A stretch of DNA of 64,000 nt from Prolixibacteraceae bacterium (lineage in GTDB: Bacteria; Bacteroidota; Bacteroidia; Bacteroidales; Prolixibacteraceae), in assembly GCA_003506435.1 (NCBI GenBank), contig DOAQ01000008.1, forward strand, positions 1 through 64,000, written 5' to 3'. Positions within the stretch are counted from its first letter, which is position 1. The number at the start of each line of letters is the position of its first letter. Below are positions 44,040 through 52,875 of the stretch, in pieces. The notes under the pieces are model-generated. The model saw only the letters and a program-made list of their open reading frames with translations, searched no databases and was not told the DNA's origin. Position numbers and translations under genes: made by a program.

Positions 44040-45053
44040 GTGAAGATCGGAAATATTGAATTGGGAGAAATGCCACTTTTTCTGGCACCGATGGAAGATG
44101 TAACCTACAAGTCGTTTCGTTACATGTGCAAGAAGTTCGGGGCCGATGTGATGATTACCGAATTTGTTTCGTCGGAAGCGCTGATCCGCGATGTGAAGAA
44201 AACCAAACAAAAAATGGAATTGTTTGATTTCGATCGTCCGGTGGCCATCCAGATTTACGGATACGATATCGATTCGATGGTTCGTGCGGCACAGGTTGCC
44301 GAAGAATTTCAGCCCGATTTTATCGACATCAACTATGGTTGCCCGATGAAGAAAATTGTAAAACGGGGAGCCGGGGCTGGCATGTTGCAGGATATTCCGA
44401 AGATGCAAAAAATGACTGCCGAAATTGTGAAGGCCGTTTCGCTGCCGGTGACGGCCAAAACCCGGCTGGGCTGGGATGAAACCAGTAAGCCCATTGTTGA
44501 AGTGGCCGAACGCTTGCAGGATGCAGGTGTTGCAGCGCTTACTATTCACGGTCGCACACGCAGCCAGTTATACACCGGCGAGGCCGACTGGTCGCTCATT
44601 ACCGAAGTAAAAAGCAATCCAAAGATTCAGATTCCAATTATTGGGAACGGCGATATTACCGGGGGCGTGAAAGCCAGACAGTTGCTTAATCAGTCGGGGG
44701 TTGATGCGTTGATGATTGGCCGCGGGTCCATTGGCCGCCCGTGGATTTTTAAAGAAGTAAAACATTACCTGAAAACAGGAGAACTGTTGCCTCCACCAAC
44801 TGTTTCCGAGGTGGTTCAAAACGTAAAAGACCAGCTCGAAATGTCAATCGAATGGCGCGATAATGTGCGTACCGGAATTTTGATGATGCGCCGCCATTTT
44901 GCCAAATATTTTCCCAGCCTTCCCAACTTCAGGGAACATAAAATCCGCCTGCTTCAGGCCATCACTCTCGAAGAAGTGACCCATGCCCTCAACCTGATCG
45001 AAGAACAATACAGCGAGCATCGGGTCGATTATTCAACGATCGGGCTGAAATAA
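44040..45053 (+). CDS. dusB: tRNA-dihydrouridine synthase (DusB family)
   Basis: Flavin-dependent enzyme that reduces uridine to dihydrouridine in the D-loop of tRNA; 337 residues, starting at GTG. The catalytic cysteine is Cys101 in NYGCPMKK, the FMN-contacting lysine/arginine region is TAKTRLGWDE (about 147-156) and HGRTRSQLYTG (about 176-186) is the usual family segment. A helical tRNA-binding domain forms the C-terminal 90 residues. A terminator lies 190 bp downstream. Confidence 0.94.
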   Translation: MKIGNIELGEMPLFLAPMEDVTYKSFRYMCKKFGADVMITEFVSSEALIRDVKKTKQKMELFDFDRPVAIQIYGYDIDSMVRAAQVAEEFQPDFIDINYGCPMKKIVKRGAGAGMLQDIPKMQKMTAEIVKAVSLPVTAKTRLGWDETSKPIVEVAERLQDAGVAALTIHGRTRSQLYTGEADWSLITEVKSNPKIQIPIIGNGDITGGVKARQLLNQSGVDALMIGRGSIGRPWIFKEVKHYLKTGELLPPPTVSEVVQNVKDQLEMSIEWRDNVRTGILMMRRHFAKYFPSLPNFREHKIRLLQAITLEEVTHALNLIEEQYSEHRVDYSTIGLK

Positions 45054-45243
45054 ACATTCTTTGCTGTTTTGCCTGATTTCAGGACAGAATGTTTTGTGCA
45101 ACATAAATTTTATTGGCACTTGTTGATAATAAATGATCTTGTTTTTGGTTTTAGAAGCAGAACATCTGTTGTATCAAAGCCATGAAACAATTTTGATCGT
45201 TCACTAAGCTACTTCTTTTCATAGATTCGGTTAGTTAGATCGG

Positions 45244-45278
45244 AAAAGGTTGGGATTTCACCCAGCCTTTTCTTTTTT
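45244..45278 (+). terminator. Intrinsic terminator upstream of the TauE/SafE gene
   Basis: An 11-bp stem with one wobble (45244-45254 with 45261-45271), a 6-nt loop and a T-run to 45278. It is 190 bp downstream of dusB. The stretch 45054-45243 holds no gene I can support; a short transcript of its own cannot be excluded. Confidence 0.85.
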
Positions 45279-45374
45279 ATATTTCTTTACAAATAATTCA
45301 GCAATAAGCTTTTTTTGAACAAAACAGCCTCTGGCTTGTCTGTTCTGCTAATTTTGTTTGCTGAAATTATTCAC

Positions 45375-46130
45375 ATGGAACTATTATCCTCTTTTGAACT
45401 TGAACCATTTCACTGGGTTTTACTGGGTATTTGCGGAATGCTGATCGGCATGTCGAAAGTTGGTGTGCCGGGCGTTTCAATGATCGTTGTGCCCGTCCTG
45501 GCATATATTTTTGGAGGAAAATTGTCAACCGGTGTTTTACTTCCCATCCTGATTATGGGTGATTTTTTTGGCGTTGCATATTATCGTCGGCATGCCCGCT
45601 GGGGCTACCTGGTTAAGGTTTTACCCTGGGCTTTTGCCGGAATTGCTTTGGGATTATGGGTGGGGGTACTTGTGAACGACGAGCAGTTTAAAAACCTGAT
45701 TGCCATACTGGTATTTGTGTGCATCGGACTGATGCTTTGGAAAGACCGTAAAAAAGATCAGCAGTTTTTCCCCGACAAATGGTGGTTTGCGGCATCAATG
45801 GGTATCCTGGGCGGCTTTGCTACCATGATCGGAAATGTTGCCGGGCCTATTTTTGCGATTTACCTGCTGGCTATTCATCTGCCAAAAAACAATTTCATTG
45901 GCACCGGAGCATGGTTTTTTCTGATCGTCAACCTGGTTAAATTTCCGCTTCAGATAATGGTTTGGAAAACAATCGACTGGTCGACATTGATGCTCGACAT
46001 ATTTACTTTGCCGGCTATTGCACTTGGAGCTGTTTTGGGTATCCGGCTGGTAAAGATTATTCCGGAACAAGCTTATCGTTACGTTATTATCGTCATAACA
46101 GTCCTGTCTGCATTCTTACTATTAATTTAA
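45375..46130 (+). CDS. TauE/SafE family membrane transporter
   Basis: Predicted anion exporter (sulfite or organosulfonate in characterised members) of 251 residues with about eight membrane helices. I choose the ATG at 45375 (MELLSSFELEP); an upstream in-frame TTG at 45315 would add 20 residues, but the family begins near this ATG. The repeats typical of the family are seen as GICGMLIGMSKVGVPG and, in the second half, GILGGFATMIGNVAGP. It is 2 bp upstream of the methyltransferase gene. No sulfur-metabolism gene is next to it. Confidence 0.9.
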   Translation: MELLSSFELEPFHWVLLGICGMLIGMSKVGVPGVSMIVVPVLAYIFGGKLSTGVLLPILIMGDFFGVAYYRRHARWGYLVKVLPWAFAGIALGLWVGVLVNDEQFKNLIAILVFVCIGLMLWKDRKKDQQFFPDKWWFAASMGILGGFATMIGNVAGPIFAIYLLAIHLPKNNFIGTGAWFFLIVNLVKFPLQIMVWKTIDWSTLMLDIFTLPAIALGAVLGIRLVKIIPEQAYRYVIIVITVLSAFLLLI

Positions 46131-46132
46131 AT

Positions 46133-46843
46133 ATGAAAGAATTAGTAAATTATTTTCAGAATAAAAAAGTATCCTCGGTTTTGGATATTGGCTGCGGAAG
46201 CGGCGACTTTATCAACGTTTTGACAACGGTTTTTCCCGAAGGAACCAAAATTACGGGAATCGATCCTTTTGAAGAAGCATTGGCTGAGGCGCGCCGGAAA
46301 TTTCCTTCCGTTGAGTTTTTGCAGATGGGAGGTGAACAGATTTCTTTTCCGGATAACTGTTTCGATGTGGTTTCCATCTCGTTTGCCCTGCACCATCTGG
46401 GCGACGTTTCAAAAACACTTTCCGAAATGAAACGGGTTGTGAAACCTGAAGGCTGGCTTGTGATCAACGAAATTGTTTCGGAAGTGCAAAACGAAGCGCA
46501 GGAGAACCAGAAAATGCTGCACCACCTGAAAAGTCTTGTCGACCGTTTGAAAGGAATTCCGCACAGGGAAACGTATTCCACTGCCGAAGTGCTGGAAATA
46601 ATCCGCAGCAATGGAATATCCGTCGAACATTCATTTACCGACTTAAAAATGAGCAAACCAAGCTTCGATCCCGAGCTTCTGGAACAACGGACCAACCAAC
46701 TGAATGAGCATCTTGAAGAGTTGAAAAATCATAGTTCGTACGAAACAAAAACATCTCTCTTTGCTGATTATGAAGACCGACTGGAAACATACGGGTTTCA
46801 GATTGCTCCAAGCATTGTGGTGATCGGACGAAAGAAAGTTTAA
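46133..46843 (+). CDS. SAM-dependent methyltransferase (class I)
   Basis: Methyltransferase of 236 residues starting at the ATG at 46133, two bases after the preceding stop; an upstream in-frame extension overlaps that gene and is unlikely. Motif I is VLDIGCGSGDF (about 16-26), motif II/III region ISFALHHLGD, followed by VKPEGWLVINE. The C-terminal half is helical. The substrate is unknown. Tight spacing suggests translational coupling with the TauE/SafE gene. Confidence 0.88.
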   Translation: MKELVNYFQNKKVSSVLDIGCGSGDFINVLTTVFPEGTKITGIDPFEEALAEARRKFPSVEFLQMGGEQISFPDNCFDVVSISFALHHLGDVSKTLSEMKRVVKPEGWLVINEIVSEVQNEAQENQKMLHHLKSLVDRLKGIPHRETYSTAEVLEIIRSNGISVEHSFTDLKMSKPSFDPELLEQRTNQLNEHLEELKNHSSYETKTSLFADYEDRLETYGFQIAPSIVVIGRKKV

Positions 46844-46906
46844 CTTTTTGGGAACAAAAGCATTTGTAATTTATTTGTAATTTTACCGGCTCGAAAAATA
46901 ATTGCA

Positions 46907-47173
46907 ATGAGCGAATTTTTAGTCATTCTATATATTGGTTGGGGTTTGGTGCGAACGATTCTTATTATCGTGGTCGTTTTGTATATTTTCAAGGTCATCG
47001 GGAAAATAGCTTTCGCTTCAGCTATTAATCAGGCAAAGGCCAATGCGCGGCAAAGCCAGCAACAGGCGAACCGAAAAAAAGAAGGCGAAGTAACCATTGT
47101 AACCGACCGAAAGAATTCATCAAAATATAATCGGAACGAAGGCGAATATGTCGATTTTGAAGAAATCGACTAA
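46907..47173 (+). CDS. DUF4834 family small membrane protein
   Basis: An 88-residue protein with one membrane helix (about 7-35, rich in I, V, L) and a charged cytoplasmic tail that ends GEYVDFEEID, the recurrent ending of this family. Found upstream of glyS here. Function unknown. Gap of 63 bp from the methyltransferase. Confidence 0.82.
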   Translation: MSEFLVILYIGWGLVRTILIIVVVLYIFKVIGKIAFASAINQAKANARQSQQQANRKKEGEVTIVTDRKNSSKYNRNEGEYVDFEEID

Positions 47174-47264
47174 TTTCTTTCTCATACATCTCCAAAACTT
47201 TCTTTTTGTTATTCCGAATCAATGTGTCTTTTGATTCAGAAGTGTTTCGTTGCCGAATTTTTCC

Positions 47265-47272
47265 TATTTTTA
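47265..47272 (+). promoter_or_regulatory. Possible promoter element upstream of glyS
   Basis: TATTTTTA, one mismatch from TAnnTTTG, is 31 bp before the glyS ATG. A 7-bp hairpin (47216-47222 with 47231-47237) lies just upstream and could separate glyS from the DUF4834 gene. Confidence 0.35.
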
Positions 47273-47303
47273 CGCCCTCAAAATAAAAACACACAAAGGC
47301 ATT

Positions 47304-48857
47304 ATGGCTCAGGAAGATATTTTCAAAAAACTGGTTGCCCACTGTAAAGAATATGGGTTTGTATTTCAATCGAGTGAAATTTACGACGGGCTGGGCGCAG
47401 TTTACGATTACGGACAGAACGGCGTTGAACTGAAAAACAACATTAAAAAATACTGGTGGGACAGCATGGTCCTTTTGCACGAAAATGTAGTGGGCATTGA
47501 TTCTGCTATTTTTATGCACCCGACCATTTGGAAGGCTTCGGGCCATGTGGATGCGTTTAACGACCCGCTGATCGACAATAAAGATTCGAAAAAACGCTAC
47601 CGTGCCGATGTGCTGATTGAAGAACAACTGGCAAAAATTGAAGATAAAATAAACAAGGAAGTTGAAAAAGCGGCCAAACGTTTTGGCGATGCGTTCGACG
47701 AAAAACAGTTTCGCGAAACCAATGCCCGCGTGCTGGAAAATCAGCAAAAATGGGATGCTTTACACAACCGTTTTGCAAAAGCGCTGAACGATGGCAACCT
47801 CGAAGAACTGCGGCAAATCATCGTCGACGAAGAAATTGCCTGCCCGGTTTCGGGAACCCGCAACTGGACCGAGGTTCGTCAGTTCAACCTGATGTTTGCC
47901 ACCGAAATGGGTTCGACCGCCGATGGCGCATTAAAAGTGTACCTGCGCCCCGAAACAGCACAGGGTATTTTTGTGAATTACCTGAATGTGCAGAAAACCG
48001 GCCGCATGAAAATTCCGTTCGGAATTGCACAAATCGGAAAAGCTTTCCGGAACGAAATTGTAGCCCGTCAGTTCATTTTCCGTATGCGCGAATTTGAACA
48101 GATGGAAATGCAGTTTTTTGTGAAACCGGGCACCGAACTCGAATGGTTCGAACAATGGAAGGAAACCCGCATGAAATGGCATCAGGCGCTTGGCTTCGGC
48201 AGCGAAAACTACCGTTTCCATGTACACGAAAAACTGGCCCACTATGCCAATGCTGCCGTCGATGTGGAATTCAAATTTCCGTTTGGCTTCAAGGAAGTGG
48301 AAGGTATCCATTCGCGTACCAATTTCGACTTGTCGCAACATCAGGAATATTCAGGAAAGAAAATTCAGTATTTCGACCCGGAATTGGGCGAATCGTATGT
48401 TCCTTACGTGGTAGAAACTTCGATCGGCGTCGACCGCATGTTCCTTCAGGTAGTTTCGGCTTCGTATCACGAAGAAGAAGTTATTTCGGCCAACGGGGAA
48501 AAAGATACCCGCGTTGTGATGAAACTACCGCCTGTACTTGCCCCGGTGAAACTGGCTGTGTTGCCGCTGGTGAAAAAAGATGGCCTGCCTGAAAAAGCCC
48601 GCGAAATTATTGATAGCCTGAAATTCGATTTCAACTGCCAGTACGACGAAAAAGATTCGATTGGCAAACGCTACCGCCGCATGGACGCCATCGGCACTCC
48701 GTTCTGCGTTACCATTGACCACCAGACGCTGGAAGACAACACGGTGACCATTCGTTACCGCGACACAATGGAGCAAGATCGCGTTGGGATCGACAAATTG
48801 TTGGGAATTATTTCCGAAGAAGTGAGTTTCAAAAAGATGTTTACAAACCTGAAATAA
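47304..48857 (+). CDS. glyS: Glycyl-tRNA synthetase (single-chain dimeric type)
   Basis: Class II aminoacyl-tRNA synthetase that charges tRNA-Gly, 517 residues. The start is ATG at 47304 (MAQEDIFKKLVAHC); the frame stays open for 18 more codons upstream without a good start. The family opening FVFQSSEIYDGLGAVYDYG is present, followed by the class II motif 2 region (FRNEIVARQFIFRMREFEQ) and motif 3 (ETSIGVDRMFLQV). The anticodon-binding domain is at about 430-517. A strong terminator follows. Confidence 0.96.
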   Translation: MAQEDIFKKLVAHCKEYGFVFQSSEIYDGLGAVYDYGQNGVELKNNIKKYWWDSMVLLHENVVGIDSAIFMHPTIWKASGHVDAFNDPLIDNKDSKKRYRADVLIEEQLAKIEDKINKEVEKAAKRFGDAFDEKQFRETNARVLENQQKWDALHNRFAKALNDGNLEELRQIIVDEEIACPVSGTRNWTEVRQFNLMFATEMGSTADGALKVYLRPETAQGIFVNYLNVQKTGRMKIPFGIAQIGKAFRNEIVARQFIFRMREFEQMEMQFFVKPGTELEWFEQWKETRMKWHQALGFGSENYRFHVHEKLAHYANAAVDVEFKFPFGFKEVEGIHSRTNFDLSQHQEYSGKKIQYFDPELGESYVPYVVETSIGVDRMFLQVVSASYHEEEVISANGEKDTRVVMKLPPVLAPVKLAVLPLVKKDGLPEKAREIIDSLKFDFNCQYDEKDSIGKRYRRMDAIGTPFCVTIDHQTLEDNTVTIRYRDTMEQDRVGIDKLLGIISEEVSFKKMFTNLK

Positions 48858-48881
48858 GAGAATATTCCAAAATAAATATTG

Positions 48882-48912
48882 AAAAGGTTGTCAAATTATG
48901 GCAACCTTTTTT
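48882..48912 (+). terminator. Intrinsic terminator of glyS
   Basis: A 9-bp stem (AAAAGGTTG at 48882-48890, CAACCTTTT at 48902-48910) followed by more T. It is 25 bp past the stop codon. Confidence 0.88.
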
Positions 48913-48938
48913 ATTTTTTCATCAGGATGTAGTGAAAA

Positions 48939-48986
48939 CTACTCGTACCTCAACGCCTCTACTGGGTTTCTTGTTGCAGCTTTCCA
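48939..48986 (-). pseudogene. Stub of a MacB/FtsX-type permease (last 15 codons)
   Basis: The minus strand reads WKAATRNPVEALRYE and a stop, identical to the end of the permease at 49422-51890. No open frame continues upstream: the homology ends at 48986 and a GC-rich palindromic repeat starts at once. This is what remains of a further permease gene, or of a recombination event at the conserved 3' end. Confidence 0.75.
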
Positions 48987-49421
48987 AAGCCCCTCTAAAT
49001 CTCCCCAAAGGGGAGACTTTTGGACGGTTCATATTTCTTCTTTCGTTCATTTTATCTTCTGCCTCCAGTTCTCCCTCTTCGGGGCATAGCCGTCAAGCTA
49101 AAAATATAATTTTCTATTTATCAGTGATAAATGAAATACGACCACCCCGTCCCGGAGAAACCGGGACACCCCTCCTAAAAAAAGGAGGGGAAACCGAAGC
49201 AAGTTGCGGCAGCGAAGAACCACCTGGCTTTCCAAATTGTCACTGTCCCAAATTTCTCCTCCTGGATAGGAGGAGTACCCGAGGAACGAATGGGGAGGTG
49301 GTTGATTGTTTAAAGTAAAATATAGAATCAGTAAAAATTATTAGTACTGAAAAATAGTTATTTACAAAGATTCATCTCTTAGCTTGACGGCTATGCCCTT
49401 CGGGGGAGCTAGAGGGGGCTT
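48987..49421. repeat. Nested inverted repeats (intergenic palindromic element)
   Basis: Outer arms: AAGCCCCTCTAAATCTCCCC at about 48987 against its near-reverse-complement ending at 49421. Inner arms: a perfect 19-bp pair, 49082-49100 and 49380-49398. A further pair of CCACCCC/GGGGAGGTGG blocks lies near 49139 and 49296. The stretch codes for nothing that I can support. Similar blocks occur at 52751, 56196 and 57648. Confidence 0.7.
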
Positions 49422-51890
49422 TTATTCATACCTCAGCGCCTCCACCGGGTTTCTTGTTGCAGCCTTCCAGCTTTGCCAACTCACGGTAAGCAAGGCAATA
49501 CCCAAAGCGAGTAATCCGGCCAGGGCAAAAATCCACCAGCTTAGGTCGGTTTTATAGGCAAAGTTCTCAAGCCATTTGTTCATGGCGTAATATGCAATTG
49601 GTGCGGCGATTGCAAAAGCAATGGATACCCATTTGATAAAATCTTTGTTGAGCATGATCAGGACTTCCGGTATTTCAGCACCGTTTACCTTGCGGATACC
49701 GATTTCCTTGGTTCGGTTTTCTGCCAGGAACCGGGCCATTGCAAACAGTCCCATCGAGGCAATTAGTATAGCCAGTATAGAAAATCCCATATAGATGTTT
49801 CCAAATTGGATATCTGCCTCATATTGGGCATTAAAATCATCGTCGAGAAAGCTGAAGATATAAGGCTCGTTCGGATAAACTTTTTCCCATGAAGCTTTCA
49901 CCGAGTGAATGGTCGCGCCAATATTACGGGGCGATATTTTGGCACAGTAATATCCAACCTCCTTGTTCCATCTCAGGCTTTTGAAAAACACAACCGGCCG
50001 GATGGGTTCCCGCAGCGAATGATGATGATAATCTTCAGTAACTCCGACAACCCTGTACTGTCGGTCGTTCACCAACACAAATTGGTTTATTGCTTTTTCA
50101 GGATCATTAAAACCCAGCTTTTGCGAAGCCATCCTGTTCAGGATCACATCTCCGGTATCGTAATCAGGATCGTTGAAAAAGTTGTTGCCGGCCAATATTT
50201 TTACTGAAAAGAATTCAAAATAATTCTGATCAATATTGGCAAGCCAATAGGAAATACCTGTTTTTTCCTGATCTGCGAGACGAACATTATCGCTCTGGTT
50301 TTCAAGCTCTCTGCCGGGGACCGATGCGGCAGTTGTAAAATCAATAACCCCGGGGATTCGTGCAATCTCCTCTTTAAATGTTTGCAGTTTTTGTTGTTTG
50401 TCGGTCCTTAAGTTCATAGTCATTGGCGAGTAGGATACCATCACCTGATCCATATTGAGGCCAAGCTCCTGATGCTGCATAAAACGAACCTGACGAAAAA
50501 TGGTAATAGTTCCTATGATCAGGAAGACGGACACGCCAAATTGAAAGACAACAACTGCTTTTCGTCCGGACATTCCTCCCTGTTTCGTTTGGGTTTTATC
50601 TTTCAGCAAAAATGAAGGATTGGCCCGCATAACCATTAAAAAAGGAAATACGGATGCAATGAGCGATCCGGTTATAATCAGAACAAGGCACACGATTGAA
50701 AGGAAAGGGAACCGAAAGGAGGGAATATTAAAACCAACAATATCAAGCCCGTTATGCAAAAGGAGAAACACAGACAACAGGCTGACAAATCCTGCTGCAA
50801 GATAGATAACCAATGTTTCGGAAAAATGCTCCCCGTAAATATGTACTTTTTTTGCGCCCATTGCCCTTCGAATACCGGTACTGACCGTTTGTTTCAGAAA
50901 TTTGGAAGAAGAAAGGTTCACAAAGTTGAACCATGAGATGATAAGAATCAGTATGCCAATGATGGTAAACGCATTTACCTGTGAATAGCTTCCGTTCAGA
51001 AACATCTCACCGTCGAGATCCGAATGCAGGTGTATCCGGGTTATGGGTTGAAAGACAAAATTGATCGTGCTACCTTCGCTGGTATAGTGGGAAATGCATG
51101 ATTTTATTGCAGCGGGGACATTCTCGCTGATTTTGTCGGGCGAACTGCCCTTCTGAAGTTTTATATAGGTGTACCAACTGTTCCTCGACCATGATGAGCG
51201 ACTGTATGGGTCCTGCTCCCGAATAGCAGAAAGGTCTCCATCTTCAAGTCGTCCGGTCGAGTTGTTAAAATACCGGAGATAGTAACGAAGGGTTTTCCAC
51301 GACAGGAGAAGGTCGATTTTCATGTGACTGTTTGGTGGAAAATCTTCAAAAACCCCGCAAATATAAAATTCCCAACCTTCGTTTAGCTTGAATTTCCGGT
51401 TCAGCGGATCTGCATCTCCGAAGAGCTTTTGAGCAAGCGAACGGCTGACCAAGACACCGTGAACATCAGGGAAAAGCCTGTCGGGTGTTTCGGTTTGCAG
51501 AGACCTCGGAAATACCTTGAAGAAAGAGCTGTCAGCATAGAACATGTTGACATTCTGAAAGCTGTTCTCCTGTGTGTAAACGGTGACAATGTCTTTGGAG
51601 AGGTGAGTTGAGGCTTCAATCCCGGGAATTTCATTCTGCAATACAGTTCCGGCTCCATAAAAATTCATTGCACTGGTGAATACCTCGTTTCCTTTCACGA
51701 TTTTATTAAGCGCCACACGGTATATTTGTTCCGACCCGGGCCAAAAACGGTCGTAATTCTTCTCCGACCGTATCCATGAAATGATGATCAGAAAAGTGAT
51801 CAGGCTAAGGGTGAGGCCAATGAAGTTAATCAGGGTATTCAGCCTGTTTTTTGATATTCTTCGTAATGTTGAACGGGTTAGTAGTTTCAT
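49422..51890 (-). CDS. MacB/FtsX-type ABC transporter permease
   Basis: Large permease of 822 residues with an N-terminal membrane helix (about 17-42), a MacB-type periplasmic domain (about 50-290) and three helices in the FtsX domain, then a second set of similar organisation. This is the eight-helix form common in Bacteroidota. The C-terminal 65 residues are almost identical to the permease at 52876-55260, while the rest is quite different. It is 46 bp downstream of its ATPase. Substrates of this group are mostly peptides, antibiotics or lipids; here the substrate is unknown. Confidence 0.9.
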   Translation of the reverse strand: MKLLTRSTLRRISKNRLNTLINFIGLTLSLITFLIIISWIRSEKNYDRFWPGSEQIYRVALNKIVKGNEVFTSAMNFYGAGTVLQNEIPGIEASTHLSKDIVTVYTQENSFQNVNMFYADSSFFKVFPRSLQTETPDRLFPDVHGVLVSRSLAQKLFGDADPLNRKFKLNEGWEFYICGVFEDFPPNSHMKIDLLLSWKTLRYYLRYFNNSTGRLEDGDLSAIREQDPYSRSSWSRNSWYTYIKLQKGSSPDKISENVPAAIKSCISHYTSEGSTINFVFQPITRIHLHSDLDGEMFLNGSYSQVNAFTIIGILILIISWFNFVNLSSSKFLKQTVSTGIRRAMGAKKVHIYGEHFSETLVIYLAAGFVSLLSVFLLLHNGLDIVGFNIPSFRFPFLSIVCLVLIITGSLIASVFPFLMVMRANPSFLLKDKTQTKQGGMSGRKAVVVFQFGVSVFLIIGTITIFRQVRFMQHQELGLNMDQVMVSYSPMTMNLRTDKQQKLQTFKEEIARIPGVIDFTTAASVPGRELENQSDNVRLADQEKTGISYWLANIDQNYFEFFSVKILAGNNFFNDPDYDTGDVILNRMASQKLGFNDPEKAINQFVLVNDRQYRVVGVTEDYHHHSLREPIRPVVFFKSLRWNKEVGYYCAKISPRNIGATIHSVKASWEKVYPNEPYIFSFLDDDFNAQYEADIQFGNIYMGFSILAILIASMGLFAMARFLAENRTKEIGIRKVNGAEIPEVLIMLNKDFIKWVSIAFAIAAPIAYYAMNKWLENFAYKTDLSWWIFALAGLLALGIALLTVSWQSWKAATRNPVEALRYE

Positions 51891-51936
51891 TTTTTTGTTT
51901 TTTCTCTTTACAAAAGCCGGGAGAGGTCATTTTTAC

Positions 51937-52611
51937 TCATACAACCTGATCGCCCCGGATGATCCCGTCTTCCAATCGAATGATCCGTTTCCCACATTGG
52001 GCAAACTTTTCGTTGTGGGTTACCTGAATGATGGTCATTCCTTCGTTGTTCAACTGCTTCAGAACATCCATAATCATCTCACCTTGCGATGAATGAAGAT
52101 TCCCTGTTGGTTCATCGGCCAGCAATAGTTTGGGTTTGCCGACGATAGCACGGGCAATGCCCACCAATTGCTGTTGTCCTCCGGAAAGTTGCTGCGGGAA
52201 CAGGTCTTTTTTTGCTACCATGTTGAAACGGTCGAGCAGATCGGCCACCATTGCCTGGCGGTCGCGGCTTTTTACGCCTTTGTAAATTAGCGGGGTTTCG
52301 ATGTTCTCATACACTGTCATCTCTTCAATCAGGTGATAGGCCTGAAAAATGAAACCCATAAAGTTACGGTGGTAGTCAACTTTTGCTTTTTCTTTCAGGT
52401 CGAGCACCGATTTTTCGTACAGCGAATATTCACCGGCTGACGGGGCATCCAGCAAACCAATAATATTCAGTAAGGTAGATTTGCCCGAACCGCTGGGGCC
52501 CATGATGCTCAGGAATTCGCCTTCCTTTACTTCCAGGTTAACGGCTTTCAGGACAAACGTCCGCTGAAATTTTGAATCGTAATACTTGTCGATTTTGTTT
52601 AAGTGTATCAT
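51937..52611 (-). CDS. ABC transporter ATP-binding protein (MacB/LolD type)
   Basis: Cytoplasmic ATPase of 224 residues, partner of the permease 46 bp downstream. Walker A is GPSGSGKST (38-46), the signature LSGGQ (143-147) and Walker B LLLADEP (163-169). Two positions depart from the family: the signature is followed by QQLVGIARA where QQRVAIARA is usual, and the D-loop reads GNLHS in place of GNLDS. The enzyme is probably active but may be slower or regulated differently. Confidence 0.92.
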   Translation of the reverse strand: MIHLNKIDKYYDSKFQRTFVLKAVNLEVKEGEFLSIMGPSGSGKSTLLNIIGLLDAPSAGEYSLYEKSVLDLKEKAKVDYHRNFMGFIFQAYHLIEEMTVYENIETPLIYKGVKSRDRQAMVADLLDRFNMVAKKDLFPQQLSGGQQQLVGIARAIVGKPKLLLADEPTGNLHSSQGEMIMDVLKQLNNEGMTIIQVTHNEKFAQCGKRIIRLEDGIIRGDQVV

Positions 52612-52631
52612 ATTTTGAGTTTTTTAGTTGT

Positions 52632-52678
52632 TTTATCCATGAAATTTTAAAGTTTGATTTTAATATTTCATGGATAAA
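52632..52678. promoter_or_regulatory. Perfect 14-bp inverted repeat upstream of the ATPase gene
   Basis: TTTATCCATGAAAT (52632-52645) and its exact reverse complement (52665-52678), with a 19-bp AT-rich spacer. It lies 21 bp before the ATPase start codon. There is no T-run downstream, so an operator or RNA structure is more likely than a terminator. Confidence 0.5.
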
Positions 52679-52750
52679 TTATTCTTCTGATGATTATCTT
52701 TTCAAAGAACGTATCAGGATTTGCTCCCTGAAAGCTTTTATAACGAATTA

Positions 52751-52873
52751 TTTAGAGCCCCTCTAAATCTCCCCCGGAGGGGAGACTTTTGGGTCGTGTA
52801 TATTTCAGTTTCCATCCATTTAATTTGCTGCTCCTCTAATCCTCCCCCTCCGGGGGAGCTAGAGGGGGCTTCT
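52751..52873. repeat. Inverted GC-rich intergenic repeat pair
   Basis: Two facing copies of the AGCCCCTCTAAATCTCCCC-type block, at about 52751-52792 and 52831-52873, flank a short stretch similar to the one after 49020. The right copy ends at the permease stop codon. Confidence 0.65.
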
Positions 52874-52875
52874 TA

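Noticed and set aside
45962..46132. 57-residue N-terminal extension of the methyltransferase
   Set aside because: It overlaps the TauE/SafE gene in another frame; the ATG two bases after that gene's stop begins the family's conserved start.
47025..47747. 240-residue minus-strand frame across the glyS start
   Set aside because: It is antisense to glyS and DUF4834, has low-complexity composition and no domain.
48932..49318. 128-residue plus-strand frame after glyS
   Set aside because: It runs through the permease stub in antisense and then through palindromic repeats; the reading frame is a by-product of the repeats.
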